Assembly: GCF_947179165.1 (NCBI RefSeq)
Contig: NC_077238.1
Span: forward strand, 59,229,257 to 59,293,256
From: Solanum dulcamara
Taxonomy: Eukaryota; Streptophyta; Magnoliopsida; Solanales; Solanaceae
Direction: 5' to 3'
Length of the DNA stretch: 64,000 nt
The first letter of the stretch is position 1, and each line of letters starts with the position of its first letter. The notes beneath the pieces are model-generated. The model was not told the origin of the DNA and did no database searches. It was given only the letters and a program-made list of their open reading frames with translations. Below, piece by piece: positions 33,433 through 44,407 of the stretch. The position numbers were made by a program, and so were the translations under genes.

Positions 33433-35765
33433 TATAAGACCCCGAAAGCTGAAAAGTCAGAAAATGAGGAACAAAGGATGAATTTCCAAAAAACACAATT
33501 TTAGGCACTAGATGGTCTAAACGAGAACCAATACAGGCCGTGAAGGGGACCACAAGCCGTTAAAGGCTACCGTGGTCCCTGTCCAACCAAGTGGTTTCTT
33601 GAGGTGAGGACCATGAAAGGCCACCACGACCCATTGTGCGGTTCACGGACCATAATGTCCTCTGTGTTAAACTCCTCTGGCTTACCCTGCACCATGCCTA
33701 TGGTTCACGGATCCTAGAGACCTCTACGGACCGTGAAGGTCACCATGGAGGAAGTCCTAAAACTCTTCCCTACAACCCTATGATTTCTACTCCAAGTCAA
33801 TCACCATGGAATATCACTGCATACTGTGGTGCCCTTAACGGGCCGTGGTATGTCCTGTGGTGGCACCCATCTTTCAATCCCTTTTTCCAAAAGTTCAAGG
33901 CATTGACCATGGATACACTAGAAGCCATGGTGAAGTTCATGGACCGTGATAGGTCCTCTGTATAGTCCAAGTTTTCAGTTTTAATGTGGGTTATTTTAGT
34001 CCTTTTCTTATATTTCATTAATGAATGTGAATGATTTTTGGGACTAAGTTCCTACCTATTAACTACCCTAAAGTCTTCTAACCCTCTCATTCTATCCATA
34101 ATCCCTAAATCACAAAACCTTCTCTCCCAAGTCTTTTCTAAATGTCTTGTTCTTCCACAAGCAATTCAAGGGAATTTCTTCAAGGTCAAGCTTTCATCCT
34201 TTTCAATTTAGTTCTTATCAAGGTCAAGGTATGTGGGACTTCATACATGGGTACCTTTCACCTATAGAATCCTAAAGATTTCTTCAATTAAAAGCCCTAA
34301 TTGCATGATTTTTGTTGGGTCTTCTCAGTGATGATATTCTTCAATGCTATTAATCTAATTATTCATAATTCATATCATATTATATGATTTCAAGTTGAAT
34401 TTCAATAACACATGATATATGCTAGTTTCAAGTATGATTTTAAGATATGCTCATGATTTTCAAATTATATTCTATGAAAGCTTTATGCTATGAGTTAAAA
34501 ATGTTTTATGCAAAGAAGTTTATGAATGATGATTCTATATTATTTCAAGCAAAGTTAAAGATAGGGGAAAGTTAAGTCCGTAAAGATTTTTATGATAAAA
34601 GATATGAAATAATGGAATGCGTACACCCACATTGCATGAGTTATATGATAGATGAGCCTGATTTGACTCCCCACCCAACCGTCCCAGTGTATTTTTCCGA
34701 ATTAGGATTAGCTTTTACTATGATGATGTTAAATGAGCTAATTTTATGATGTTTTATAAAGATGGATTGATAGGTAGTAAATATCTTTCTCTATGATGTT
34801 TATGATCATTTTTTATGAGTTCTGTTGGGATAATAAAAGCACCAAGAGGACTTTTAGGTGGGGTTCGATCGAGTAACGCAATTATTACCCAGGGAAATCC
34901 TAGTAGCAACATTTAGTCCCAAATTAAGTTGCCAATGTAGGTTTACATATGGTAATATGGCGAAGCTAATGGATTAACATAGCCAAGTTAAAGAGTAATG
35001 AAGTATTCCTTGGCATGGTACCCTCCCCTGTCTCAATGCAGGAGTCATCAGATTCCATGTATTCACTAGCATAGTCTTATTTGTCGATTAAAGGTCCTAT
35101 CCCACACAATTTCATTTGAGTGATAAGTTCTTATGATGATTATGAGACTCTTTCAATGCATTGACCAGTGAGATTAATGTTTTAATTTTTTCATGACTTT
35201 ATATATGTTTTAAAGATATTGGTCTTTCATCCCATGATTCATATTGATTATGTCCTATATTCATTGTACATGCATATTCTCACTTCATTGTTCATGCATA
35301 TTCTCACATACTTAGTGCATTCCATGTACTAACACATGATTTTTTCCTACATTAGATCATAATGTAGGGACCGACAATCATATTTATCCTCCTCCCACTC
35401 ATGGCTAGAGTTTTACTATTAGCTTCTTCTTGGTGAGTCCTCACAATTTGAGGACATGACATTTATTTTGCATTAGACAGTTATACTTCATTCCTTCTAT
35501 GTTGTCTATATGGGTGAGCTAGGATCTTGTATTATGCCTCTATCGAGTTATTAGAGGCATGTTAGATAGTAGAAGAGTCTATGTTGTCGTTTCTCATTTT
35601 GAGACTTATATTCTATTTGAGATTTTGTTTCCATATATTAATTTGTGTTTATTTATTTTCAAGTACCTTATGTATGCTCATAAATGTTATGCTAAGAGGC
35701 TTGGTTGGAGTCCTTCGGGATTCTAATCGCCGTTCTACGTCTAGTCTCTAGGTCAGGTCATGACA
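33433..35765 (+). repeat. 5' LTR of B
   Basis: Starts TATAAGACCCCGAAAGC (TG mutated to TA), ends CAGGTCATGACA; 2333 bp. Contains a block of GC-rich dyad motifs (33520-33965), then long AT-rich sequence. The ORF at 33636-33965 runs through that block and is not a gene. Confidence 0.9.
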
Positions 35766-35768
35766 AAC

Positions 35769-35782
35769 TTGGTATCAGAGCA
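35769..35782 (+). other. primer-binding site of B
   Basis: TTGGTATCAGAGCA, 3 bp after the LTR. Element C begins 24 bp further on. Confidence 0.9.
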
Positions 35783-35801
35783 CAAGGTTCAAGTGTCCTA
35801 G

Positions 35802-35806
35802 GGAGT
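35802..35806 (+). repeat. target site duplication of C (left)
   Basis: GGAGT before TGATGTACCG; matching copy at 49635-49639. Confidence 0.9.
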
Positions 35807-37012
35807 TGATGTACCGTGTATTTACAGTACTTTTAATGCTTTAAAACTTGAGAATGTGCATGTATTTTAAGCATATGTTAGCATGTTTGATGTTGGTTGT
35901 GCATATTTTGTAGGTAACTAAGTCGGAGAAATGATTGAGGGATCATAGCACTGAAGCGAAGGTAAATTTTGAGGTCTACGAGCTCAGACTACGACTCATC
36001 ATTGGACATACGGGTCATAGGTTTTAATCGTCAAATATGCAGTGAAGCAAATGAGAAGGTTAGTCTATAAATACACTTCTTAGGTTCATATTTTTGTATA
36101 TATGTTTTTGGATTTAAGAATATAGCTTAAACTACTTTTGAGCTTTTATTCTTGAATTCGGGTTTTTGTTATCGATATTTTACAGTCGGATTTTATTAAA
36201 GTTTTTTTGAGCTTTCACACTCCTCATTGTAAGTTTATAATTTCTTTTAACTTGAATGCTATTAAGTGTGAACACATAGTTATGAGTATCTAATTCCACA
36301 ACTAGGGTTGTGGGAACAATGAAGAATTAATGACGTAGAACTTAATAAAAAGTACTTCTTGAATAGTGTGCGTGCATATATTGTTTTTCCCTTTGGTTTG
36401 ATTTCTTTTTAACGGTGGCCAATGTTAGAACTCGCCTTATCCTTACGTACCGGATCAAGGAGGTAACGGATGGAAAAAAGGGATTAAACAACAAGATTTA
36501 GGGCTAATCATCCTCATCTAATTAGCTTGAACGGATCAAGGGATAGCTAAATCTAGGATCATTGGTAGGGGTTAGTAAATCATACACTCGTAGATGGATC
36601 AATTTGCATACTAAAATTTACCTATTTGTCGGATCAAGGACTTAGGTGAAATCAACTTACCGATTCTACATGTAACACACTAGGAAAGAATTACAAATAA
36701 AATAGTCTACTTAGTTAAGGATTCCCGGGGAAGATATAAAACCCTAGTTTCAGTTCTTATTGATTTAAACCACATTAAACCATACTTTCATTCGTTAACG
36801 GTTGCTATTTAATTTATTGATCAGTTTATAAAAAATATTCCTTTTGTTTTCTCTTTTTACGGAAATCACCTGATTACTAAAGCAAATAATAAACAATTGA
36901 TCTAAAGTCTAAACCATATTCCTCGTGGGATCGACTCTAAACTTCGTTAGGTTCTATATTTGATTAATGATCAATTTATATTTCTTTAGGGAAGTGTAAT
37001 TTGAGCATATAA
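35807..37012 (+). repeat. 5' LTR of C (internally deleted)
   Basis: Starts TGATGTACCGTGTATTTAC and ends GAGCATATAA (CA mutated). It is 1206 bp against 1440 bp for the 3' copy: about 287 bp present at 48432-48732 are missing here at about 36055, while about 55 bp near 36610 are missing from the 3' copy. Confidence 0.92.
36065..36074 (+). promoter_or_regulatory. TATA box, LTR of C
   Basis: CTATAAATAC; the 3' LTR has CTATAAATAT at about 48740. Confidence 0.6.
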
Positions 37013-37014
37013 AA

Positions 37015-37034
37015 TTTTGGCGCCGTTTCCGGGG
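37015..37034 (+). other. primer-binding site of C (Athila type)
   Basis: TTTTGGCGCCGTTTCCGGGG right after the 5' LTR. Athila elements use a TGGCGCCGTTGCCGGGG site, usually assigned to tRNA-Asp; one mismatch here. Confidence 0.8.
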
Positions 37035-37149
37035 AATTTGGCTTTTAGATTAATATTAATTTTATTATTTGATTGGTAATCATTATTTCCTTATTTTATG
37101 TTACTTTTCCTTTTGTTTGTGCTAAAACATATTTTGATTCCTAGTGCAT

Positions 37150-38990
37150 GCCAAATACGACAAGTCAAGACAATCCCTTGATTCCTTTCAATCCCGAAAT
37201 TGAAAGATCATAACGTAGGATGGAGAACAACAACAATAATAACGAAGGACACAAATTTGGGGATGGCGCGGAATATCTTGGGGAGCAACATAACAATGCA
37301 CCACAACATCCTCCACAACATCAACCACAGAATGTCCTTAATAACCCACAAGTAGCAAGGCAACATCCTCCACCGAGACAACGTCCTGAATATGACATTT
37401 AGAACAACTATGGGGTTCATCCTAATGCTATTGGAACTACAGGTGCAATTGTGTTACCTCCAGTGCCGCCAAGAGCAAAGTTTAGCATCACTAGTAGGCT
37501 AATTCAAATGCTTCATAGTAGAAGATTATTTTCGGGATTTCCATTCGAAGATCCATACATTCATCTCCAGAATGTGACATATGTTTGTCAAAGTAGTGTT
37601 GGCGACCAAGGCTTGAATATGGATATCGTTAGATTGCGCATTTTTCTATTATCACTTACTGGAGAAGCTTCAATTTGGTTTTCCGAACTCCCGTACAACT
37701 CTATCACAACTTAGGATGAATTACACCTAGCATTCACGAAGAAATATTTCCCATTATCCAAGAAGTTAAAACTAACTAACATAATCAATAATTTCCAAAA
37801 GTTTCCCGTAGAGTAAATTTGTGGAGCTTGTAAGAGATTTGTATAGTATCTACAAAGCGTACCAAATCATAGGATAGAGAACGAGTCACTTCTTGAGCTA
37901 TTCTACCATGCATTCGATGATAATGAAAAGGATGTTGCCGACACCATCACTGGCTGAGTATTTCTGGCTAACACTTTCTAAGAGGCCGCAGAGAGACTTG
38001 ATAGTGTTACAAAGACCAACAGATCTTGGAGAACTAGGGACACAAAAACTTCAAAAACTTCTTTTTTGATTTGCATAAATTTGAATCCCAACTTACAAAA
38101 CGAAGAGATATTTCAAGAACTCGCTCAATTAAAGACTGGCATCAGGTTGGTAGTCAAAATCATGGGACAAGAGAAAGTTAATGTAATTGACCATCTAAAT
38201 AGGGCACCAATTTATGACGATTATGGATATGAGGAAGATGCCTATTATGTGAATGATCAAGTGGGGGATTTCCGGACCAACGCCCAAGCATCCAATCAGG
38301 ATTCTTGGCGCCAAGGTCAAGGAAATCAAGGTCGTAACTATAACACCTTTAATTTAGAGGGACATTACAATTGCAAAAATAATTATAATCATTATGGAAA
38401 CTACAATTGAGAGAAAAATTACAACCGAAATGGATACAATGATCAAAACCATGGAAATGATAGAGAAGGTGATTGGAAAATAAGAGACAACAACAATGGT
38501 GGTGCATATATCCCTCTTAGAAATTGAGATGAGGACCTGTACTTACAAGAATCAAAGACATGATGACGAAGATGATGAAAAAGTATGATGCAACAGAGGA
38601 TAATCATAAGGAGATACACAATGATTTTTCCGGAATGAATCAAAGAGTTGAATCATATGCTACATCCATAAAACTTATTGAGCATCAATTGGGGGGGGGC
38701 ATATTTCATCATCTTTAAACCCACACCAAAAAGGGACTCTCCCAAGTAATACAATTCAAAATCTAAAGAATCACGGGCAATGCATGGCGGTGATCACCCA
38801 AAGTAGCATTCAAATGGTTGATCCACCTATGCCAGAACTTGATGATCATGTACACGACATGATTTTTAGTAAGCCTGAAACTGAAAGAAAAATCTAGAAA
38901 TAAGCAATAGGCAAAGAGCCAAGCACTGAACAACCTGAAAAAGGAGATGCAAAACGTTATAAGAAAGCAGGCAATACAAAAACTGTTGAT
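37150..38990 (+). pseudogene. Athila-like gag of C
   Basis: The start region at 37220 is Asn-rich (MENNNNNNEGH) then Pro/Gln-rich. The retrotransposon gag domain runs from about 37540 (IHLQNVTYVC, LRIFLLSLTGEASIWF, ELHLAFTKKYFPLSKKLK, VPNHRIENESLLELFYHAF, ADTITG, AAERLDSVTKTNRSW) to about 38040. It is broken by stops at 37400, 37712, 37814, 37842, 37956 and 37979. The Asn/Tyr/Gly-rich region at 38190-38420 is typical of Athila gag C-termini. Structural role only. Confidence 0.85.
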
Positions 38991-39750
38991 CTAACTCTAA
39001 TTCCAATGCCAAGACTTCCCCCTCCTTTTCCACAAAGATTAAAGAAAAAGGCCGAAGATAGAAAGTTCATTAAGTTTATTTCCATGCTAAAACAACTTTT
39101 AGTGAATGTTCTCTTAATAGAGGCACTAGAACAAATGCCGGGTTATGACAAATTTATGAAGGATCTTATCACAAAGAAGAGAATGGTAAGATTTGAACCA
39201 GCCGATAACTTGCATCATTGTGGTGCAATCGCGACTTGCTCCCTTGTGCAAAAGAAAAAAGACCTAGGCGAATTCAATATACATGTACCTTTAGGGTATT
39301 TAATTTTGCAAAAGCATTGTGTGACCTGAATGCTAGCATTAACTTGATTCCTCTAGCAGTGTTTCGATAATTGGGCTTGGGAACCCCCAAATCAACATTA
39401 ATGTAGCTTTTGATGGAAGATCGTACTATGAAGAAGCTTGTGGGCATTATTTATAATGTCCTAGTAAAGCTTAAATCATTCATATTCCCTGCTGACTTCT
39501 TCATTCTTGACTACGAGTAGACTTTGATGTTCCTATCATTCTGGGTAGACCATTCTTGACAATTGGACGTGCTTTGGTAGACATGGAAACTGGCAAAATA
39601 AAATTTAGACTAAATAATGAAGAGGTAGTCTTTGATATATGTCGAGCAATAAAGCATCATAATGACTACGAGTTATATCCGTGGTTGATGTTGTCGACAA
39701 TTTGCAACCAGACATATCTATTGAAGAGAGGTTGGGTGTTGAAGCTTTAG
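38991..39750 (+). pseudogene. Athila-like protease region of C
   Basis: PPPFPQRLKKK (39019 on) and KFIKFISMLKQLLVNVLLIE mark the gag-protease linker. The protease core reads CDLNASINLIP at 39320-39352, where relatives have D-L-G-A-S: the Asp is kept and the Gly is Asn. VPIILGRPFLTIGRALVDME follows (about 39529-39590), the second protease landmark. Stops near 39328 (other frame), 39367 and 39518 break it. Confidence 0.8.
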
Positions 39751-40990
39751 CTGCCATCATTATGAACTTTGATAAAGATCACATTAGAGAGTATGATGAG
39801 ATTGTTTGTGCACTAAATGGACTTGAGACTTTTAATCATGCACCCAAGAGACTCGATTTAGACTTGAAGAATAGAGAAACTCTGCCCGCAAAGCCATCCA
39901 TCGAGGAACCTCCAACTTTGGAACTCAAAGCACTTCCATCTCACTTGCAATATGTATTATTGGGACTCAACAACATACTACTAGTCTTAATAGTTGCCGA
40001 TATTCATCAAAAGAAAGTAAAAGTTCTTACATCTGTTTTGAGGCATTTCAAAAGAGCAATAAGGTGGTCCATAATTGACCTCATTGGCATACCACTAGGC
40101 ATCTGTACTCATAAAATCCAACTTATGCTAGATTTTAAACCAAGCATTGAACACCGACGACGTCTTAACCCATCTATGCAAGAGGTAGTTAAAAAGGAAA
40201 TCATCAAATGGTTAGATGCTGGAGTTGTTTATCCAATTGCAGATAGTAATTGGGTAAGTCCTGTCTAATGTATACCAAAAGAGGCTGGTATTACTGTGGT
40301 GCCAAACGCAAAGAATGAAATTATCCCAATGAGGCCTATCACCGGCTGGAGAGTGTGCATGGATTATCGCAAGCTCAACTCATGGACTGAAAAATATCAC
40401 TTTCCAATGCCTTTCATGGATAAGATGTTCGACCGTCTAGTTGGAAAATGTTGGTACTATTTTCTTGATGGATATTCAGGCTATAATCAGATCTCTATTA
40501 CACCAGAAGACCAAGAGAAGACCACCTTCACATACCCATATGGGACATCTTCTTTAAAAAGAATGCCATTCAGATATGTGTAATGCACCGGTGAAATTTT
40601 AATATTGTATGATGTCTATCTTTTCGGATATGGTGGAAGATACAATTGAGGTTTTCATGGATTATTTTTCAGTGTTCGGTGAATCATTCAAGGATTGTTT
40701 ATCCCATCTCTAAGACGTACTAAAAAGGTATGAGGAGTGCAACCTTGTGCTAAATTGGGAGAAGTGTCACTTTATGGTGAAAGAAGGCATAGTGATGGGT
40801 CGCAAGATTTCAAATAAAGGCATTGAGGTAGATTGAGAAAAGATTGAGGTAATCACAAAGTTACCTTCTCCCATCTCCATAAAAGGTATTGGAAGCTTTT
40901 TGGGACATGCCGGATTCTATAACCGTTTCACCAAAGACTTCTCCAAAATAGCACATCCTCTATGCAAACAACTAGAGAAGGAGACATAGT
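39751..40990 (+). pseudogene. Athila-like reverse transcriptase of C, FMDD changed to FMDY
   Basis: RT begins with PSIEHRRRLNPSMQEVVKKE (about 40140) and WLDAGVVYPI. It continues after a stop at 40266 with GWRVCMDYRKLNSWTEKYHF (40348 on) and FLDGYSGYNQISITPEDQEK, ending at a stop at 40580. The catalytic box at about 40654 reads FMDYFSVFG in place of FMDD, so the second Asp is lost. NLVLNWEKCHFMVKEGIVMG and FLGHAGFYNRF complete the thumb, with stops at 40710 and 40834. Reverse transcription cannot work from this copy. Confidence 0.88.
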
Positions 40991-41460
40991 TTTTTTTTGA
41001 TGAAGACTGTATAGAAGCATTCAAAGAATTGAAGAAAATGTTAGTATCGGCTCCTATCATTATTGCACCAGATTGGAAGCATCCATTTAAAGCCATGTGT
41101 GATGCAAGTGGAGTAGCACTTGGCGTAGTACTAGGAAAAAGGCGTGAGAAGATTTTACATACAATATACTATTCTAGCAAAGCCCTTAATGTTGCTCAAA
41201 GAAACTACACCCTGACTGAACAAGAGTTGCTTGCCATTGTGTTCACTTTCGAGAATTTTAGATCTTACCTGTTGGGCACCAAAGTCATTATACATACAGA
41301 TCATGATGCATTGAGATATCTCATAGAATAAACGGATGCTAATCTAAGTATTCTTCATTGGGTATTTCTATTACAAAAGTTCGACTTTGATGTGAAAGAC
41401 CAAAAAGGGACAGAAACCCATGTAGCGGACCATCTATCTAGGCTTGAAGAAGAGTCGATA
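40991..41460 (+). pseudogene. Athila-like RNase H of C
   Basis: Open at 41029-41331: CDASGVALGVVLGKR (first Asp), YTLTEQELLAIVFTFENFRS (Glu) and IIHTDHDALRYLI (Asp) are all present. A stop at 41329 follows; [19 protein letters not shown] after it is the usual end of Ty3 RNase H. The catalytic residues are intact, so this is the best-kept enzyme after integrase. Confidence 0.88.
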
Positions 41461-42834
41461 TTAAAGTTGGAAGATGGAGTTGAGATAAATGACACCTTCC
41501 TAGAAGAAAAAGTATTAGCAGCATCACATGACTTAATTCTATGGTTTGCCGATGTTGCCAACTATTTGGTTAGTGATATTGTGCCATCCAATTTAAATGT
41601 TCATCAACGCCGCAAGTTCATGTCCGATGTAATAAGTTCTTTTGGGAAGAACCATACTTGTTCCTTATTTGTGCAGATGGGATTATTCATCACTGTGTCC
41701 TGAAGTAGAGATGATAAGTATTTTAGAAGCATGCCATTCGTCACCCGTCGGCGGCCATCATAGTGGTATCCGAACAACCTATAAGATCCTATAATGTGGG
41801 TACTACTGGCTAACAATTCACCAAGATGCTCATGATTTTGCCAATTCTTCTGATCTTTGCCAAAGAGAAGGACGAATTTTAAGAAAATATGAGCTCCAAC
41901 TCACCCCTATTTTATTAATCGAATTGTTTGATGTATGGGGAATTGACTTCATAGGACCTTTTGTAATTTAAGTGGAATAAAATATATCCTCAATGCAGTT
42001 GACTACGTGTCTAAATGGGTTGAAGCTATCGCAGTTCCCAAAAAAGAAGCAAGGAGTGTTACTGCCTTCCTCAAGCATAACATGTTCTCAAGATTTGGTA
42101 TACCAAGGGAAATAATCAGCGATGGAGGTTTCCACTTTTGTAATCGATTGTTCAAAGCATTACTTAAAAAGTATAAAGTTCGACATAGTGTAGAAACTCC
42201 TTCTCATACACAAACTAGTGGACAAGTTAAAGTCTCAAATCGTGAAATTAAGCAAATACTTGCAAAGATGGTGGGCGCAAATAGAAAGGTTTGGTCAAAG
42301 AAGCTTGATGATGCTCTATGGGCTTACCGCACTACATTCAAGACTCCTATAGGTATGTCGCCTTATCAACTTGTCTTTGGAAAATCTTGTCATCTGCCCG
42401 TAGAGTTGGAACACAAAGCTATGTGGAAATTGAAGAAATTGAACATGGATTGGGATGCGTCAAAGCAAAGGACGAATCAAATAAATGAGCTTGATGAGTT
42501 TTGCCTAAATGCATATGAAAGCGCATCCTTGTACAAAGAAAAAATGAAGAAATATCACGACCAAAATATTGAAAAGAGAACATTTGCACTCGAAGACTTG
42601 GTCCTTCTTTTCAACTCAAAGATGCATTTATTCCTTGGCAAACTCAAGTCTAAATGGCTGGGACCACTTAGAGTGAGTCAATTCTTTTCACATGGTGTGG
42701 TTGAGCTAGAAAAGAAGGATGGTACGAAGTTCAAAGTTAATGGTCAATGAATCAAAGCATACGTGGGCACAGAGGATGAAATCAAAACCGTGGAAGCATG
42801 AAAGCTTAGTGAAGTCTGAGTAACTAATTATATC
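41461..42834 (+). pseudogene. Athila-like integrase of C, core open
   Basis: The N-terminal zinc region (41720-41880) is frameshifted. The core starts with [11 protein letters not shown] (first Asp, about 41933), has a stop at 41969, and is then open for 247 codons at 42007-42750: [14 protein letters not shown] start, IISDGGFHF (second Asp; Phe replaces the usual Thr), SNREIKQIL (Glu), [33 protein letters not shown] and the C-terminal KWLGPL and [13 protein letters not shown] is complete. The longest ORF in the window. Confidence 0.9.
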
Positions 42835-44407
42835 CACGTCATGCCGCGACGTTAAATCAAGAAATATTTAGGAGGCAACCTAATTTAGTCATGTACTTTT
42901 ACTTGTTAGCTTTTAGGATAACATAGACTTTGTCAAGGTCTGTGTCCAATAAGAGTCACAAAAAAGCATAAAAAATTAGGCCAAAGGTTGAGTACGTGCC
43001 TATGATGACTTGGAAATATTGGAAGCAGAAGGGGACTCAGAAAGATACACGAGTCTAGTATACGGGTCGTAGTAACTTATACAGCTCATACATTTGACTC
43101 ATCAACCCAGATTGAATACAAAAAGAAGTTATAAGTCTACGAATCTACTCTATGACCCATAGATTTCTCTACGACTCATAGCCTATACTCATAAACTCTA
43201 AGTATGTTTCCTTTCCTTTAAAAAAACGATGATGCAAGCCAATGACCCATGTCTACTCTTATAGGTCGTAGCTTGCCTATTTTGCAGGTAGTATAATTGA
43301 CCCGACCCGCATAACTGAAATGCATAAAATAAAAATAGTTGAAACATTACAAGGATTCTTTCTCTTCTTTTCCACACAAACCTCACCAAATTCCATCATC
43401 AATGCACAGAATTTGAAGCTCAAAACTGTCCAAAATCCAAAACCCCCAACTTATTGAACATTTAGAAATATCAAAACCAAAGTCCATCCCAGTTTAATAC
43501 TTAGTGGATTTCCTTCTTTCTTGTGGTAAGTTGATCTTTCAATGATACATTTCATATTTATATTGCTTACATAGGTTTAACATAACTGAAATGCGTTAAT
43601 TAGAGTTCTTAGTTCTAACAAATTTTATGGTTAATTGACCACATAGGGGTGATTGAATTGCCTGTGTTATTTCACTTTCTGAACTTCAAAATCTCCTAGG
43701 TGGGGCAGTTCTATGAGTCGTAGACAATTCTATGAGGTGTAATTACCCCTCTTCAAAGGAGATTTAAATTCCTATTGATCAGTACGATCCTACTTATGAC
43801 TCATATATTATTATACGTCTTGTTTGTATGGCTCATCAATAGAATAGGACAACTACTAGAGTGTGGTGGTCATTTTATGAGTTTTTTTGGTTTGTTAAAA
43901 TGATAATTGGGAGCACTCGGTTTTGTTGAAATTTTTCATATGATTCATTAACAAGAATCAAGCACGAAATCGTTCCTTTGAAACATCTTTATCATCACTA
44001 AATCTTGCATGGTTCAAGTAAGGGTTTTCTATGATGCGTAGATTCTTCTACGGGTCGTAGTTACCCTTTGTAAATGACACCTCTAGATAATTGGTTAAGT
44101 TTTCATATTTACCAAGAGAAATGAGTCTAAGTATGGGTCATGGAGCAATCTACATAGTATAAATTCCAGTAGCATAGTATTGAGACTACGATTGAACCTT
44201 ACGGTCTGTATAAAACCCTATGGGTCGTAAGGCCCTTTCATAATCAAACTTCAGAGACTACAACCTGTAGGTCTAAGTCTATGAACGAACCTTATGATTC
44301 ATACAAACTCCTACGGGTCGTAAGGCTCTCTCGTAGAAAAACTTCAAAGACTCAAAACTTGCAGGTCTGCATCTATAGGTTGAGTATACGGGGCCATTTA
44401 CGTATTT
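42835..44407 (+). other. spacer of C with TACGGGTCGTA dyad motifs
   Basis: 1.6 kb between integrase and the accessory ORF, without coding capacity. At least ten variants of TACGGGTCGTA / TACGACCCATA are scattered in both orientations (for example 43061-43072, 43151-43182, 43260-43271, 44048-44060, 44219-44229, 44312-44323). The end holds a 93-bp tandem pair. Confidence 0.8.
44195..44380 (+). repeat. 93-bp tandem repeat pair in C spacer
   Basis: Unit 1 (44195-44287) and unit 2 (44288-44380) both run AACCTTA(C/T)G..., a TA(C/T)GGGTCGTAAGG core, an ACTTCA(G/A)AGACT segment and TG(T/C)AGGTCT. Confidence 0.75.

Noticed and set aside
33636..33965. 109-codon ORF in B's 5' LTR
   Set aside because: Covers the GC-rich dyad block; the homologous part of the 3' LTR is not open in that frame.
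37208..37420. 70-codon minus-strand ORF
   Set aside because: Antisense shadow of the Asn/Pro/Gln-rich gag start of C.
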